Positions 1 to 11,031 of a DNA stretch of 64,000 nt are shown here, piece by piece. The DNA comes from Atriophallophorus winterbourni (Eukaryota; Platyhelminthes; Trematoda; Plagiorchiida; Microphallidae). Both the position numbers and the translations under genes were made by a program. The DNA lies in assembly GCA_013407085.1 (NCBI GenBank), contig JACCGJ010010690.1:124001-188000 (forward strand). Reading direction: 5' to 3'. How positions within the stretch are numbered: the first letter of the stretch is position 1; the number at the start of each line of letters is the position of its first letter. The notes under the pieces were generated by a model. That model had not been told where the DNA came from. It did no database searches and worked only from the letters and a program-made list of their open reading frames with translations.

Positions 1-1310
1 TACTCCATCAGATTAGTATTAACTTATCTTATGTTTGTGATCCAATATTATACTGAAAATTCTAAATCACGTCAAGATTTTTATTCCCGATGTGAGGAAG
101 ATGTGTACTCAAGATTTTAGTATTCTTTTCTTGGTGTACATATATTTAGAGGTGTTAACATAACTTGTATTGAGTAGAATAATTGACATAATAGTAAAAC
201 AACTATTGTTGATTTAGTCACTTTACGGCAGTATATACAAACATTAAATTGTTGTTTAGCTCTTCCTAAATGCCGAAAGTTTGAAATGATAAATCTGATG
301 TAAAAATGTAATCAAGTTCTGGTCTTACTTATAAATAAGAATGTTCGCTGTTTCCGAGTGTAATACGGATTATTATGAAGCATACCGTAAACTAAGTATG
401 CTAAAATAATAGCCAATAGAGGTGCACACAGAAGCATACTCTACAATGATTGTTCACAAAAATCTGACAACCTTCTCGACATGCTCCATTAACACGCACC
501 TACTTATGCCAAATTTTACTGCAATTTGTTTTACCATGATCGAAGGTCAAAACTCAAACTGAAAGAAATCCGACATTGACGCACGTGTGACTCGATATTT
601 ATTTTCGACTCCTAATTGTTTATTATATCAGCATTCAGTGTGTATATAAAGTAAACTAACCTCGAGTGTACACTTTTACACCACACGATGGTTCATAGTT
701 TATCAGACTCCGTAGGCATTTGAACTACTTTCAATACGTAAGTTTTGTGTAATAATAATGAAATTGGAAGATCCGTTGAGTTTGGTCCCAGTCAAAATTC
801 CCCCCCCCAAGAATTTGCGTCTTTAAATCCCCGATTATGTAACGAGAGGGTCTTTTGCAACATAGATGGTTACTGATGTTAAGCTCTAAATAAAAAAATT
901 TCGTGTTTTAATCAATGGTTAATTGTTTGAAAAATGCATTAGTTTCAAGTACCGTAGCGTAACGTTGACCTATAGCCTTAACTAGAATTATCGCGTGATT
1001 TCTTATTTCTAAAAAGTTCGCCGGCTTTGCTGCTATGCTCATTGATCGTTGATCAACACTTAAGTGATTGCGAAAGATTGACCAGAATCATTTGATTCAA
1101 CAGTGCACCTCCTATTGCACTTACTTTACTTTTGTGCAACTAGCTCTTCCTGAAGAATGAGTCGGCTTTTTTGAAGAGTCTTGGAAATTTGGGTACAAAG
1201 CGAGCTCTTTATTGCCCGCAGATACTTCTCCTTCAAGCCAAGTTAATATCTCTTCGCGTATTCATGAATAAAATAGATTCAGTAAATCTTTTGTTCTTTA
1301 CCTAACCAGA
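1..1310. other. AT-rich stretch with nothing recognised
   Basis: No protein-like frame, RNA gene or repeat was recognised here. The only simple-sequence feature is a run of nine C at 800-808. It could be the 5' flank or an upstream intron of the Eph gene that starts to be visible at 17178, but nothing in the sequence proves that. Confidence 0.5.
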
Positions 1311-1315
1311 AATCT

Positions 1316-1600
1316 GGTTTTATTCATAGATCTATGCATATATGATATGCGGGTTAAACAAGCTATACTTTAAAAGACTCAACAAATTTACATAGGTTCC
1401 GTTGGTAAAAAAATTATCACCAATTTTGTTGAGGATTATTATCCAAATATTATATGGGCATCTAATGATTTTGACAGCATCACTGTTAACAAATGGTACC
1501 GCGTCAGTGGATAAACTGTTCCACATTTGCACAATGCGAACAGGTAATGCATATTTGCGGCAGTTTTTTAAATTAAATTCAACTTTGATGGCGCAAAACA
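1316..1600 (-). mobile_element. CR1-type LINE, 3' end fragment
   Basis: On the minus strand the conceptual translation contains LPVRIVQMWNSLSTDAV (about 1560-1505), which matches the C-terminal block R-V-x-x-x-W-N-S-L-P seen at the end of every CR1 ORF2 in this window. The frame carries no upstream RT, so only the last part of ORF2 and the 3' untranslated tail survive. The tail ends with repeats of the type CTATGAATAAA (minus strand near 1345-1316), the same tail seen on the plus-strand CR1 at 61.6 kb, so both belong to one subfamily. Dead fragment. Confidence 0.6.
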
Positions 1601-1693
1601 TATAGTTTGAAAAAATGAATAATATGAGAGCTTCAAATAATATAACAAGCAAAAACGGATTTTGGTTGCTTGCCGAGTAGTTCAAGAATTAGA

Positions 1694-2610
1694 TTAAAAT
1701 CCAAAGGTCAGAAATCGTTTTCGTTTGCACATTGGGGTTTCACATGTAGATACATGGGGTCGAGATGCATAGTATTCTTCGATGCACAGGTTAATGGTCA
1801 AAAATACATCGTTTCTCTTTATTATGTTTTGATTTGGGGAGTTAACAGCATAAGCGTGTGGATTGTTCCAAGTAAAACAAACTCGTACGGCGAAAATGTC
1901 TTCTACGTTTGACGCGCGAATGAGGGACAGTCGGAGTCGATGTGTGAGCTCTTGTCCTTTGCGAGACCCATGAATTAAATAAGCATCGCAGAAGGTTATT
2001 TGCAGCATTCAAACTATTGTAAACCAAAATCAAATTCCATCTGAGACGACGATGTGGATAATTGGATAAGTTTGGACTTTTGATTCGCTCATTGTATAGC
2101 TTCCGGCTAAATCCGACGACAAGTTTAGTAACTCGATAGTATATTCTTTTTAAAAGACGTAATATCTTTGTTAGGCCATCGCGTCTATGCTAAAACGGCA
2201 CGTTTAATCGTGTCTGATGTACGTATTTATTATACGGGGAATTGCTTGTTTGGAGATCCTCCCCAAAATTCTCTTCAAAAGTGATAATTTCTGTGATGTT
2301 TTCCGGTAGACGCAGTTGCATTGTCTCGACATAACTTGCTATTTACTTATCAACACACACAAGTCCCTTTGTTCCATGATCCACGGGTGTCTGTGGGCCC
2401 TAAGAGTATAATGATACTCCACATATTTTCCAAGGTTCAACATGTGACACTTTTAAAAATTGATTGGTATTCAATTTTTAGTTAATAAGCGTGGAGGTTC
2501 TGCAGATCCTTTTGTAGCAGTTCTTAATCTTCCGGCTTATTTATCCGCGACCACACTTTTATATCGTCCGCGAACAGTACCATTTTACACTTGATGATAG
2601 CTTGTTTTCA
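1694..2610 (-). mobile_element. CR1-type LINE, RT-to-3'-end fragment
   Basis: Minus strand. Around 2590-2550 the translation reads MVLFADDIKVW, the RT motif with the catalytic FADD box. Downstream, at about 1960-1830, comes the C-terminal block DIFAVRVCFTWNN, preceded by a GSR-rich segment typical of CR1 ORF2 ends. Several frameshifts and stops lie between. The order RT box then C-terminal block is collinear with the nearly complete copy at 8.8-13.2 kb, so this is a 5'-truncated, decayed copy. It abuts the fragment at 1316-1600, another copy's 3' end in the same orientation. Confidence 0.65.
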
Positions 2611-2949
2611 TTATCGTTGGAACATAATCGAGTTGGAGTGGTGATTACAAGAGTTTAAATGCAAAATGTATTGCACTGGATAGTACAGTATCAGCAACAG
2701 TTGACGACGAAATGGGAGGTGATATATCAATGATAAGAGACAGTCACAGTTAGCACCCCAGTCTATATAGCAAAACAAAGACTATTTTAGATTTGAAGGT
2801 GCGACAGGTGATTAAAAAGTTGCTGTAAATTTCATGTACACAAATAAAGCATTCTTTTTCTTCTGAAAGTGATGAGCCGATCTTATCCTTATATCTCTTC
2901 ACATAATATTTGAAAAGAACAAATCAAATAGATTATATATCGTATCGAC
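2611..2949. other. Unassigned sequence
   Basis: No coding frame or repeat recognised. It separates the CR1 fragment from the tandem duplication that follows. Confidence 0.4.
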
Positions 2950-3545
2950 AAATAATAACTTGACATACAGCTGCTACAATAGGATTCACAGTGAATTTAA
3001 TTATGTGTTTAGTCTTAGTTACTAACAACTAGATAGTAGATAATTTATCCAGGCCAGGTGCAAATAACTGGCAAATTTTGCCAACACCTGTCTCACGATC
3101 GGAAGCAAGTAACAGTTGATTAATTATTGATTGTAACACATCTCAATCCGATTTCTTCGTGATAGCTTTTTCGCAGATTGAACTGGATTGATGTTCTAAA
3201 GAACGGGAATTTTAGGTCATTAGACAATTTAAAAGTAATGATCGATCATTAATCACTTGAAATACAGATGTTACAGTACGATACACTGTGAACTTTAATG
3301 CTTTTAGGCCTAGTTACTAACAATTAGAGAGCCGATAGTTTATCCAGGCCAGGTGCGAATAACTGGCAATTTTTTGCCAACACCTGTCTCACGATCGGAA
3401 TCAAGTAACAGTTGATTAATTATTGATTGTAACTCATCTCAATCCGATTTCTTCGTGATGGCTGTTTTGCAAACTGAACTGGATTGATGATATAAAGAAC
3501 GGGAATTTTAGGTTAATTGACAATTTAAAAATAATGATTTGATTG
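2950..3545. repeat. Direct tandem duplication, two ~295-bp units
   Basis: Two head-to-tail units share long identical or nearly identical runs. The block beginning TATCCAGGCCAGGTGC occurs at 3046 and 3341, so the period is about 295 bp. Units run roughly 2950-3246 and 3247-3545 and differ by scattered substitutions and short indels. Each unit holds an imperfect hairpin: CAGGTG and CACCTG flank an inner TGGCAAA/TTTGCCA pair (about 3055-3095 and 3350-3390). No coding potential was seen. It may be the start of a satellite or a duplicated short element; no third unit is visible. Confidence 0.8.
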
Positions 3546-4320
3546 CAGTGGTGATTGTTCTAGAATTCCAACTAATTATTCTTTTCAAAATGGTTATGGA
3601 GGAGTTAATAGAAATATGTGAGATTTAGAATATATTTCACAAGAATTTCTTGATAGCTTTCCTAGAAGACCTCCACTACGAATTCAAATATTGAAGCACT
3701 AAAAACTGTACCTGCTACCTCTATCTTAGGTCCTATGATTATCAAATATCCAACTCGCATATCAGTCTTGCAAACGTTAAATTAATGGTTGATTCAAGGG
3801 TCTATACGATTGATAGATCCTGTAAGACGTATACGAAAATATGAATATTATTCTGTTCTTACGAACAAATATTTCATACAAACTTATACAAACCACTCCC
3901 AGAAATCGCTACAGTAAGCGTTATGCAAAGATTCGGTGAGGAGTTTCATCAATCACTTAATGCAGTTCGGCGAAGTAATATACGTCAAAGTGTTACGCTC
4001 AATTATATCATATAAAGTAACGTGCAAATAATTGTTAGAATGAATATTTCTTGAAAAGTATATGCTTGAGCGATTGTTGCAGCACGTTGCTCAGTTTTAT
4101 TAGTTACGTCAAAAATATACTTCAATATATATATATATTATATATATATATAATATATATATATATCAGCACTGAAGAAGTCATTGACGGAGCACTTAAA
4201 TTAAAGCTGATATAAAATTTTTGATAATCTCTGGTGGGATTTAGCCGTCATCACGAAACTTTCCTCTCGGTAAGCGGTTACGTTGTTGCGATAATCAGGA
4301 TTAAGGGTATATCTATGTAT
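3546..4320. other. AT-rich spacer
   Basis: No gene recognised. It contains the TA dinucleotide run at 4124-4166. A stretch at 4195-4265 has CTGAT and CACGAAAC words that recall a hammerhead core, but the CTGANGA box is not present, so it is not called. Confidence 0.4.
4124..4166. repeat. (TA)n microsatellite
   Basis: Almost uninterrupted alternating T and A with single phase shifts. Confidence 0.9.
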
Positions 4321-4321
4321 T

Positions 4322-4380
4322 AAAGCGTGCTTCAGAAGCAAAGCAAAGAAAACACAGAACAGCGTGTGAGCAAGGAAGCA
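4322..4380 (-). mobile_element. LINE family B, short fragment
   Basis: The run starting AAGCGTGCTTCAGAAGCA matches 34423-34480 inside the family B LINE that splits the Penelope element, in the same orientation (minus-strand coding). Only about 60 bp is clearly related. The following 4381-4950 could not be assigned. Confidence 0.5.
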
Positions 4381-4952
4381 GCGCTCACATTGGAGGCATT
4401 GTGTGAAAAATACTGCGGTTTAATCTGGTTTAATTGTTACGATTTGTTCGGTTGCCAAAATTTGCTCAATTCGCACAGCAAAATGAGGTTCACATGTAAG
4501 ACTCACATCGATTCTTGGCTTACCAGTGAATCTAACGCGGGGAATTCTAGGCTGGCGAAACTACAGTGTTGCTCAAACTAATGAACGGTCATTGCGCAGT
4601 CTGCACTGTGGTATGAGTTTGAGTATAACGCTCTCCTTATTAGCATCCTTCACGAGACTAAGCACAAGCTGATGCCAGTGCTTTGAACAAAGATGATTCC
4701 AAGAGAATTCATGTTTGAAAAATGAAGTAGTGATATAGAGAATAGATTTGGTGCGCAAATCTGACTTAATTTGTTTCACCTATCCCCAAACTTAATTAGA
4801 ATGTTTAGCCAAGGCTCGAGATAAGCACCGACGCTGGCTTTGAAATCACTCAATACACAGTTAATCTCTGGTAAGTCTTAGTAACTATTGTAAGACGATA
4901 AAATAAAGTGTCTTTTATCCATAGATTGTAGAGTGGGTCTGTGACCATCGTA

Positions 4953-4979
4953 CCGTATTTTTCGGACTATAAGGCGCAC
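4953..4979. repeat. Left terminal inverted repeat of pogo element
   Basis: Starts directly after a TA. It is complementary to 6300-6326 except for one A/C difference near the inner end. Confidence 0.9.
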
Positions 4980-5327
4980 ATAAATCACAAATTTGTACGA
5001 AAAATCGGCAGTGAGCCTTATATTCCGGTGCGGCTTATGTATGAATAGTGTATGTTCACACTGCGCCGAAAAATCTGTCAAAATGTTTTATTACGACTTT
5101 GGTAAGTGACGAAGTCACTCCCCTTGATTGTAGAAGAATAATCACTGATGGTCGTGGTGTCGGCTTTCTATGCTTTCTAGACAGACTTGTTTTGGGGTCA
5201 GAGTCAAACAATCAACAACAGATCAACATGAAACTATTCAGCGATTAAAATGAAACTCTTTCACTTACCGAAACCACTATTCCTGGTACGTACGGTGCTT
5301 AAACATCCGGTAATTAAAGACCCCAAA

Positions 5328-6134
5328 ATGGCACCTGTTAAGAGACATGCTTACGATGCGGATTTCAAACTCAAGGCCATCAGCCGCGCAGTACAACATG
5401 GGAATAGAGCAGCTGCGAAACAATTCAACATTAATGAATCAATGGTACGGAAGTGGAGGAAACAAGAAGATGACCTGCGTCAAGTAAAGAAGACGAAGAA
5501 GAGTTTCCGAGGGAACAAGGCAAGATGGCCACAATTAGAGGACAAAATTGAGCAGTGGATTACTGAACAGAGAAGAGCAGGTAGAAGTGTCTCTACAATC
5601 TCCATTCGACTTAAGGCAACAGCGATGGCACGTGATATGAAGATAGACGAATTTCAAGGAGGTCCTTCTTGGTGCTTCCGTTTTATGAAAAGGCGTCATC
5701 TCTCCATCCGCACAAGAACTACCACTTCGCAGCAACTGCCAAAGGATTACAATGAAAGGATAGCTATCTTCCGCACTTACTGCAAGGACAAGATCATAGA
5801 AAAGAAGATCCATTCTGACCACATCACAAACATGGATGAGGTCCCTCTCACCTTTGACATCCCCATGAACCGTACCGTAGAAAAAACAGGGACGTCTACT
5901 GTATCTATACGCACCACAGGGAATGAGAAATCTTCCTTCACTGTCGTTCTTGGTTGCCAGGCTAATGGTCAGAAACTACCACCCATGGTCATTGATGAAC
6001 AGCCAAGCAGCAGCAATGAGACTGAATCGGATGATGACGAGAGGGATCCGGGCGTGCTTGATGCCGCTATTGCCCAACTGTTGAATTCTGACACCGAAGA
6101 CGAGGAATTTGATAGATTCGTAGAAGAGGAATGA
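5328..6134 (+). pseudogene. Pogo-like transposase with catalytic half deleted (open frame, 268-294 aa)
   Basis: The frame is open from 5250; the start at 5328 (MAPVKRHAYDADFKLKAI) gives the N-terminus usual for the family and is preferred. Counting from 5250, residues ~31-75 form the first helix-turn-helix (psq/Brinker-like; HGNRAAAKQFNI, ending VRKWRKQE). Residues ~90-160 form the CENP-B-type helix-turn-helix. The DDE domain begins with NMDE, whose D196 is the first catalytic aspartate, and runs on through VVLGCQANGQKLPPMVI. There the sequence jumps (about 5991) to the acidic C-terminal tail of the family (DEQPSSSNETESDDDE), so the second and third catalytic aspartates are absent. The usual length is about 500-600 residues. 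The jump preserves the frame and no stop is present. The product could bind DNA but could not catalyse transposition. Confidence 0.85.
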
Positions 6135-6209
6135 TTGAAAAAGTTAGTGTACTTTTTATGTAATATTGACAGTTATTGTTCATGATTTGAATAAAGTCTG
6201 ACCTATCCG

Positions 6210-6300
6210 ACTATTTTTGTTTCGCTTTATGCGCCTTATAATCCGGTGCGTCTTATATATGAAAACAGATCGTTCACTGATACTGCGTCTTATAATCCGG
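6210..6300. repeat. Subterminal transposase-site-like repeats of pogo element
   Basis: Two direct copies of CTTATAATCCGGTGCG lie just inside the right inverted repeat. A related CTTATATTCCGGTGCG lies near 5018 inside the left end. Short repeats in such positions are common binding sites for the transposase DNA-binding domain; that role is inferred. Confidence 0.6.
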
Positions 6301-6326
6301 TGCGCCGTATAGTCCGAAAAATACGG
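6300..6326. repeat. Right terminal inverted repeat of pogo element
   Basis: Complement of the left repeat, followed immediately by TA at 6327-6328. Confidence 0.9.
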
Positions 6327-6328
6327 TA

Positions 6329-6975
6329 ATAGTACCAGTATGCACTTCAGATTGCTTCTTGTTTACGTTACTTTTAGTAGGATGTATCGCCTGTCAAAAA
6401 GCAAACTTCATACAAGTTATGCTCATTAGAGCCATTTCGTAAAAAAATTCGTTGTTTGTTCCTTTAGCATACCAGTGTGTGATAGCTACGTCCATTGCAG
6501 GACAGCCACGGCATATTCCTCACCTTTTAGTTCATCGTTAATTACAACTGATTTCCTTGCGTCCCTGATTAGTCTTTCATCATCTAATCCAGGAAGCATA
6601 AACCGAAATTTCAGGCTCCTAATTCTCACGCTGATCTAATAAGTCTGTTTTTCGATTTTTTTTCTAATCGCGGATTTCCCAATGACGATAGCAGGCAGTA
6701 AGAAAGCGGCACATTATTGATCGGTGCTGCTCAGCTCGATGGGGAAGGTAACCGTTCAATGAGATCTGATGATATATTCTATTGTCAAATCAGCTACAGG
6801 CGCGAAAATCCACGCCATGTAAACCGATATCTGGTTCTCCCCTTGTTATTATCCACAAAATTAGAATGAATCGTATTCTCAGTTGGTGTGCTGAGTTCTA
6901 CGTCATGGCAGGAACTAGCTGCTGCTCCGTAAAGATTACTCCCTTTCCCCGAAACTATTTGTAACAGAGGAACAG
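6329..6975. other. Unassigned sequence
   Basis: No gene or known repeat recognised between the pogo element and the next CR1 fragment. Short open frames show no family resemblance. Confidence 0.4.
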
Positions 6976-7420
6976 CTAGCCATTCAGTCGAAAATATGTG
7001 AAGGATAAAACCTTTGAATCTTTGCGTGCCTGAGTAAAGCCCTTGAATTTATATTCAAACGACTGCAGGGAGTGTTCACTTCTTGAATACAAAAACGAAA
7101 GATTAAAGTCGCCCATGATCAGCAATTTAGTAGCTGACGACTTGAGATGTATTGTAAATGATTCGATTGATTTATTGTTGAACGTATCCTGAAGGATGAG
7201 TTCATGATGATCAAGCTTTTTACACTGCACTAAACGTTCATAAAAGTAGACTGCAACTTCACCTTTGGATCTTAGGCGATCGCGTCGTGGTAGTCACATG
7301 TTCGGAATCGAGATCTCAGAATCATTCACGTAGGGTTGGAACCAAGAGTCTGTGACAGTCACGGAATCGGGTTTAGTTCTCTCGCAAAGTATACATAGTT
7401 CATCTAATTTGTTGGTTAAA
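6976..7420 (-). mobile_element. CR1-type LINE, endonuclease fragment
   Basis: Minus strand. The translation includes KLLIMGDFNLSFLYSRS at about 7130-7080, the conserved endonuclease (EEP fold) motif MGDFNLP with its catalytic D and N. At 7390-7300 the minus strand reads a decayed TETWF-type segment (DSVTVTDSWFQP) found at the start of CR1 endonucleases. RT is missing. This is a dead fragment cut on both sides. Confidence 0.65.
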
Positions 7421-8815
7421 CATTAATCATTCGTAAATATATACATTTGACAGTATAAATATTAGGGAGTGAGCAGTCGTGTTACGTAGTTATTGGTCTA
7501 CTGGATCTATAATTATAGTGTATAATGTGCATCTAACTTGTGGTACAATTATTCTTCAATTACAAGTTTCATAAAGTGCGTCAAATGTTATTCTCGATAT
7601 CATTTTTATCGAAGGGAAATCATCGTATATATTCCCATGAACAGCGATTTATTAACACCTATTATGTAGCCATAATGTTCTAAAGTACTCACGATGTTCG
7701 AGATAGATTGTTCAAAGTAAACAATACACAAATGTAAGGAACCCCTGATTTTAAAGCCATTCGTATTATAACAACATGTTTAACAAAATACAATAACGAT
7801 TTACGGTTGATGTGGTTTTGCATAAATCATAATCCATCGAATCAAAATTTATATAACCATTATGGTCCGAATGGTATTCACCAAGCTTGTTTAGTAGTAG
7901 TTGTTGTTGGACGTATCGTCATCGAGCTAGTTGACATCATCAGCAAGCAGATTACTGTTCCACGATTGGGCAGAGTTAATTTTTGCGAATATTTGAATCT
8001 CATCCCTGACAGCCTCACGTGATCAATTGCGTGTTAGAGTATACACTAAGATAATGTCATGCCACGGCGATCACAACAGCTCAGCTGATTATCAGTGAGA
8101 TCAATTATGATGGAATCGCCTGCAATGCGACAAGTCTTCCAATCAGGTGTGTACTCAAAAATTGTCTGTAAAATGCCTGATAAGTCGCACAATGATTAAT
8201 TTCGAAAAATGTAGGGCAGTCAATTATTTTTGTGTGATTTTAATGGTTAATATTTGATCCACCATTTTATTCATTGTTGAGTGGAAGAAGCGTAGAAAAT
8301 CACAAGCATTGTAAAATAAAATCAACCGAAATGCTTACATAATGTTTTTCAAACTTTATCAATCGACAAGGAATGAAGCTCATAAGTTTGAGATGCTATT
8401 ATAGTAATAGCAGCTGGATAGTAGTATACATTTGGATTAATTAAGTACATAGATCGAGTATAATAAAATATTTCTTGTTGCAAATCCATGCAGAATTCAT
8501 GAAGTCATCGAAATATGTAAATGAAACGTGCATCAGTAACAAGTAACAAGTTCTCAACTGATATATAACCATGACATAGTAAAACATTCGAAAAGATATA
8601 AAGAAAGATTGGACCTAAAAAGTTACTGAACATATAAAAAATTAGGCACAGACACACTGGAATAAGGTGCTTACACCTCGAATCAAACATTCATTCAAGC
8701 GAGTATTGTGAACGCGTAGAGCGTCATCAGCATGACAGCTTCTTTGTGGCTTTCACTGTCACGTATCAAAACAAGCTTTCAGCGAAACTTCACTTGACAC
8801 TGAACATGATTTTGA
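7421..8815. other. Unassigned AT-rich sequence
   Basis: No coding frame with recognisable similarity, no RNA gene and no element end was seen. Confidence 0.4.
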
Positions 8816-8818
8816 GCC

Positions 8819-8848
8819 ATTCAAAGTAATTCAAAGTAATTCAAAGTT
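8819..8848 (-). repeat. CR1 3' tail, ~3 units of AATTCAAAGT
   Basis: CR1 elements end in short tandem repeats rather than poly(A). Three consecutive 10-bp units sit exactly at the 3' boundary of this copy. Confidence 0.75.
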
Positions 8849-8943
8849 TTAATGGTCCAAAAAGTAAATACTTTACAGTAACCACAGATTAAAAATATAG
8901 GGAATTCACAAAAACAACACAAATGTTTTGTACACATGGAAAG

Positions 8944-9546
8944 TCAGAACGTGTATTCAGGTGCAAGGTTGGGTTTGGTCAACATATACATGTCAAGTTC
9001 AGCCTTGAACATGTTCAGTCTTGTTGCGCAAATGATATGTGGGGGCAGGGAGTTCCATAGAAAACAGACTCTGACAGCAAAGAAAAACCTTCGACAATTT
9101 GATCTGGAGTGTGGAATAATTAACTTGTATCCATGCGATCTGCTACCACGTGCTTCTTGCCGATGAAACAGGTGTTCAAGTGGGTGATCCACTGTATGCA
9201 GAATGTTGAAAAGCAGGATCAAGTCACCCCTGAGACGACGGTACGAAAAGTCAAAGAGGTTGAGTGTTGCAATCCGCTCCTCGTATGGTCTGTTGTATAG
9301 CCCGGTCACCAGTTTTGTAGCGCGGTGGTATACCCGTTGCAGCAAGGTCATGTCCTTTTGTAACCATGGGGACCATGCTTGAACAGCATACTCCATTGTT
9401 GGTCTGATATAGGTGTTAATTATACGTGGGAGTATCTGCTTTGAGAAACGACCAAAGATCCTTCTGAGCAACGCTAAGATTTGGCAGGACTTTTTGTATA
9501 CAACAGAACAAAGCCGTGAAGACTTCAGGTTACTGCTAATCCACAC
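8944..9546 (-). pseudogene. CR1 ORF2 C-terminal domain
   Basis: 200 open codons. Recognisable blocks include NTYIRPTMEYAVQAWSPW, then RVYHRATKLVTGLYNRPYEE, and near the end FFAVRVCFLWNSLPPHII. These are the post-RT thumb and C-terminal blocks of CR1 ORF2 and recur in the copies at 41 kb, 44 kb, 53 kb and 61 kb. The segment is separated from the RT frame by a break between 9691 and 9546, so the protein is not continuous. Confidence 0.8.
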
Positions 9547-9690
9547 GCCTAGGTCTTTCTCTTCAGTAACCCATCAAAGTTGCTGAGATCCCAGAGAGTA
9601 TGTGAATTCGAATGATTTACCGACGTTCAAAATTTTACATTTTTGGATGTTGAATGGTAAGCAGTTCCGCAATGACCAATTTTGAAGTGC

Positions 9691-11031
9691 TTATGGATCT
9701 TTTTGGAGAATTTGGCATTCTTCTATGGTGCGTATGCTAGTCCAGACTTCGATGTCATCCGCAAATAAAATGATTTTTCTGCGTACGATTTCAGGTATAT
9801 CATTCGCGTACACGAGGAAGAGTATTGGCCCCAAGACTGAGCCTTGAGGTACGCCACTTGTAACTTCTACTGGGCTTGATAGTGCCCCATCAACTCTAAC
9901 CCTTATAACTCTACCAGTCAAGTAGTCCTTTATCCAGGCCAATAATCTGCCGCATACCCCGAGCTGCTCCAATTTTTGTAGCAGTATGCTGTGGTTAACA
10001 CGATCAAAAGCTTTAGACATGTCCAAGTAACACGCATGGATAGGGCATCCATCGTCCACGGCTCGAGTCCAATTATCAAGAGTTATGAGAAGATTGGTGA
10101 GACAGGAGTGTCTTGTCCTGAATCCGTGCTGTGCGATGGAAAGAAGCTTATTTTGTTCCAAGTGTTTGATAAGTTCGTCGGCCACAAGTCGTTCGAGAAC
10201 TTTAGAGACCACTGGCAACAACGTGACTGGTCTGTAGTTAGACGCATCAGATCGGTTCCCTCCTTTGTATATCGGAGTGATTAGTCCACATTTCCAGTCA
10301 TTAGCAACCGTGCTACAACTCAAGGACAGGTTGAAAAGGTCAGAGAGTGGTGAGAATAGAGCATGGGCGCATTGCTTTAGGATGAATGGTGTTATTTCAT
10401 CAGCACCCGGGGATTTTTTTGTATTTAACCCGCGTAGCTTTACCAGGACACTCTCGGGTTTCACAACGATTTCGTGTATTGTATTCTGCGATCTGAATGC
10501 AGGTATATCGTAGGATACGCGCTCGTTAGGGTAGAACACTCTAGAGTAAAATTGAGCGAGTTCGTTAGCGGCTTCGAGAGCTGTGGATGTAGTTCCAGTT
10601 GTAGTAAGTAAAGCGGAAACACCTGGCTTTACCCTGGCTTTTCTGTTCACGATCTGGAAGAGGAGCTTCGGATTTCGTTCAATTTTATCCATCAGATTCA
10701 TTTGATACTTTTCTTTATCCTCCTGGACAAGCTTAATAACTTTGTTTCTCAACAAACGGTAAGATTCCCAAGATTCAGGTGTTGAATGCAGTATGTGGCT
10801 TCTCCATGCACAGTTTCTCACTTTTATCCATTTCCGTGTTCGACTCCGGATCACGAATTTCAATCCTTTTTTCAGTTGTTTTGAAACATATTTTGAGTGG
10901 AGTTCTATTTTTCGGTTGATTTTCTGAAGTATCGATGACCAGCATTGTTGGACATCAGTGCTAATCGGTGCCCAGTCGGTGACTTCTTGAAGAGACATTG
11001 ATAATGCAACCGTATCGATTTTTCTTATCAA
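9691..11031 (-). pseudogene. CR1 ORF2 reverse transcriptase domain
   Basis: 446 open codons holding the RT blocks in order: YRPVTLLPVVSKVLERLV, then QHGFRTRHSCLTNLL, then [14 protein letters not shown] (motif A), [20 protein letters not shown] (motif B) and LFADDIEVW (motif C with both aspartates). It should copy element RNA at a nicked target. The catalytic residues are intact, but the frame is cut off from the endonuclease by a frameshift at about 11030 and from the C-terminal domain after 9691. The copy at 43 kb reads through the first junction in one frame, which shows that this is a mutation rather than gene structure. Confidence 0.88.

Larger units (their letters stand above)
4953..6326 (+). 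mobile_element. Pogo-type (Tc1/mariner superfamily) DNA transposon, complete ends, internally deleted
   Basis: The element is bounded by 27-bp terminal inverted repeats (4953-4979 and 6300-6326) beginning CCGTATTTTTCGGACTATA, with one visible mismatch. It is flanked on both sides by TA (4951-4952 and 6327-6328), the TA target-site duplication expected of this superfamily. Inside is one transposase-derived frame on the plus strand with an AATAAA at 6190-6195 after its stop. Subterminal copies of CTTATAATCCGGTGCG lie near both ends. Total length is 1374 bp, short for a pogo element with a full transposase. The ends look recent against the decayed LINEs around it. Confidence 0.85.

Noticed and set aside
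4195..4275. Hammerhead-like words (CTGAT..., CACGAAAC)
   Set aside because: The CTGANGA box is absent and no helix II can be drawn.
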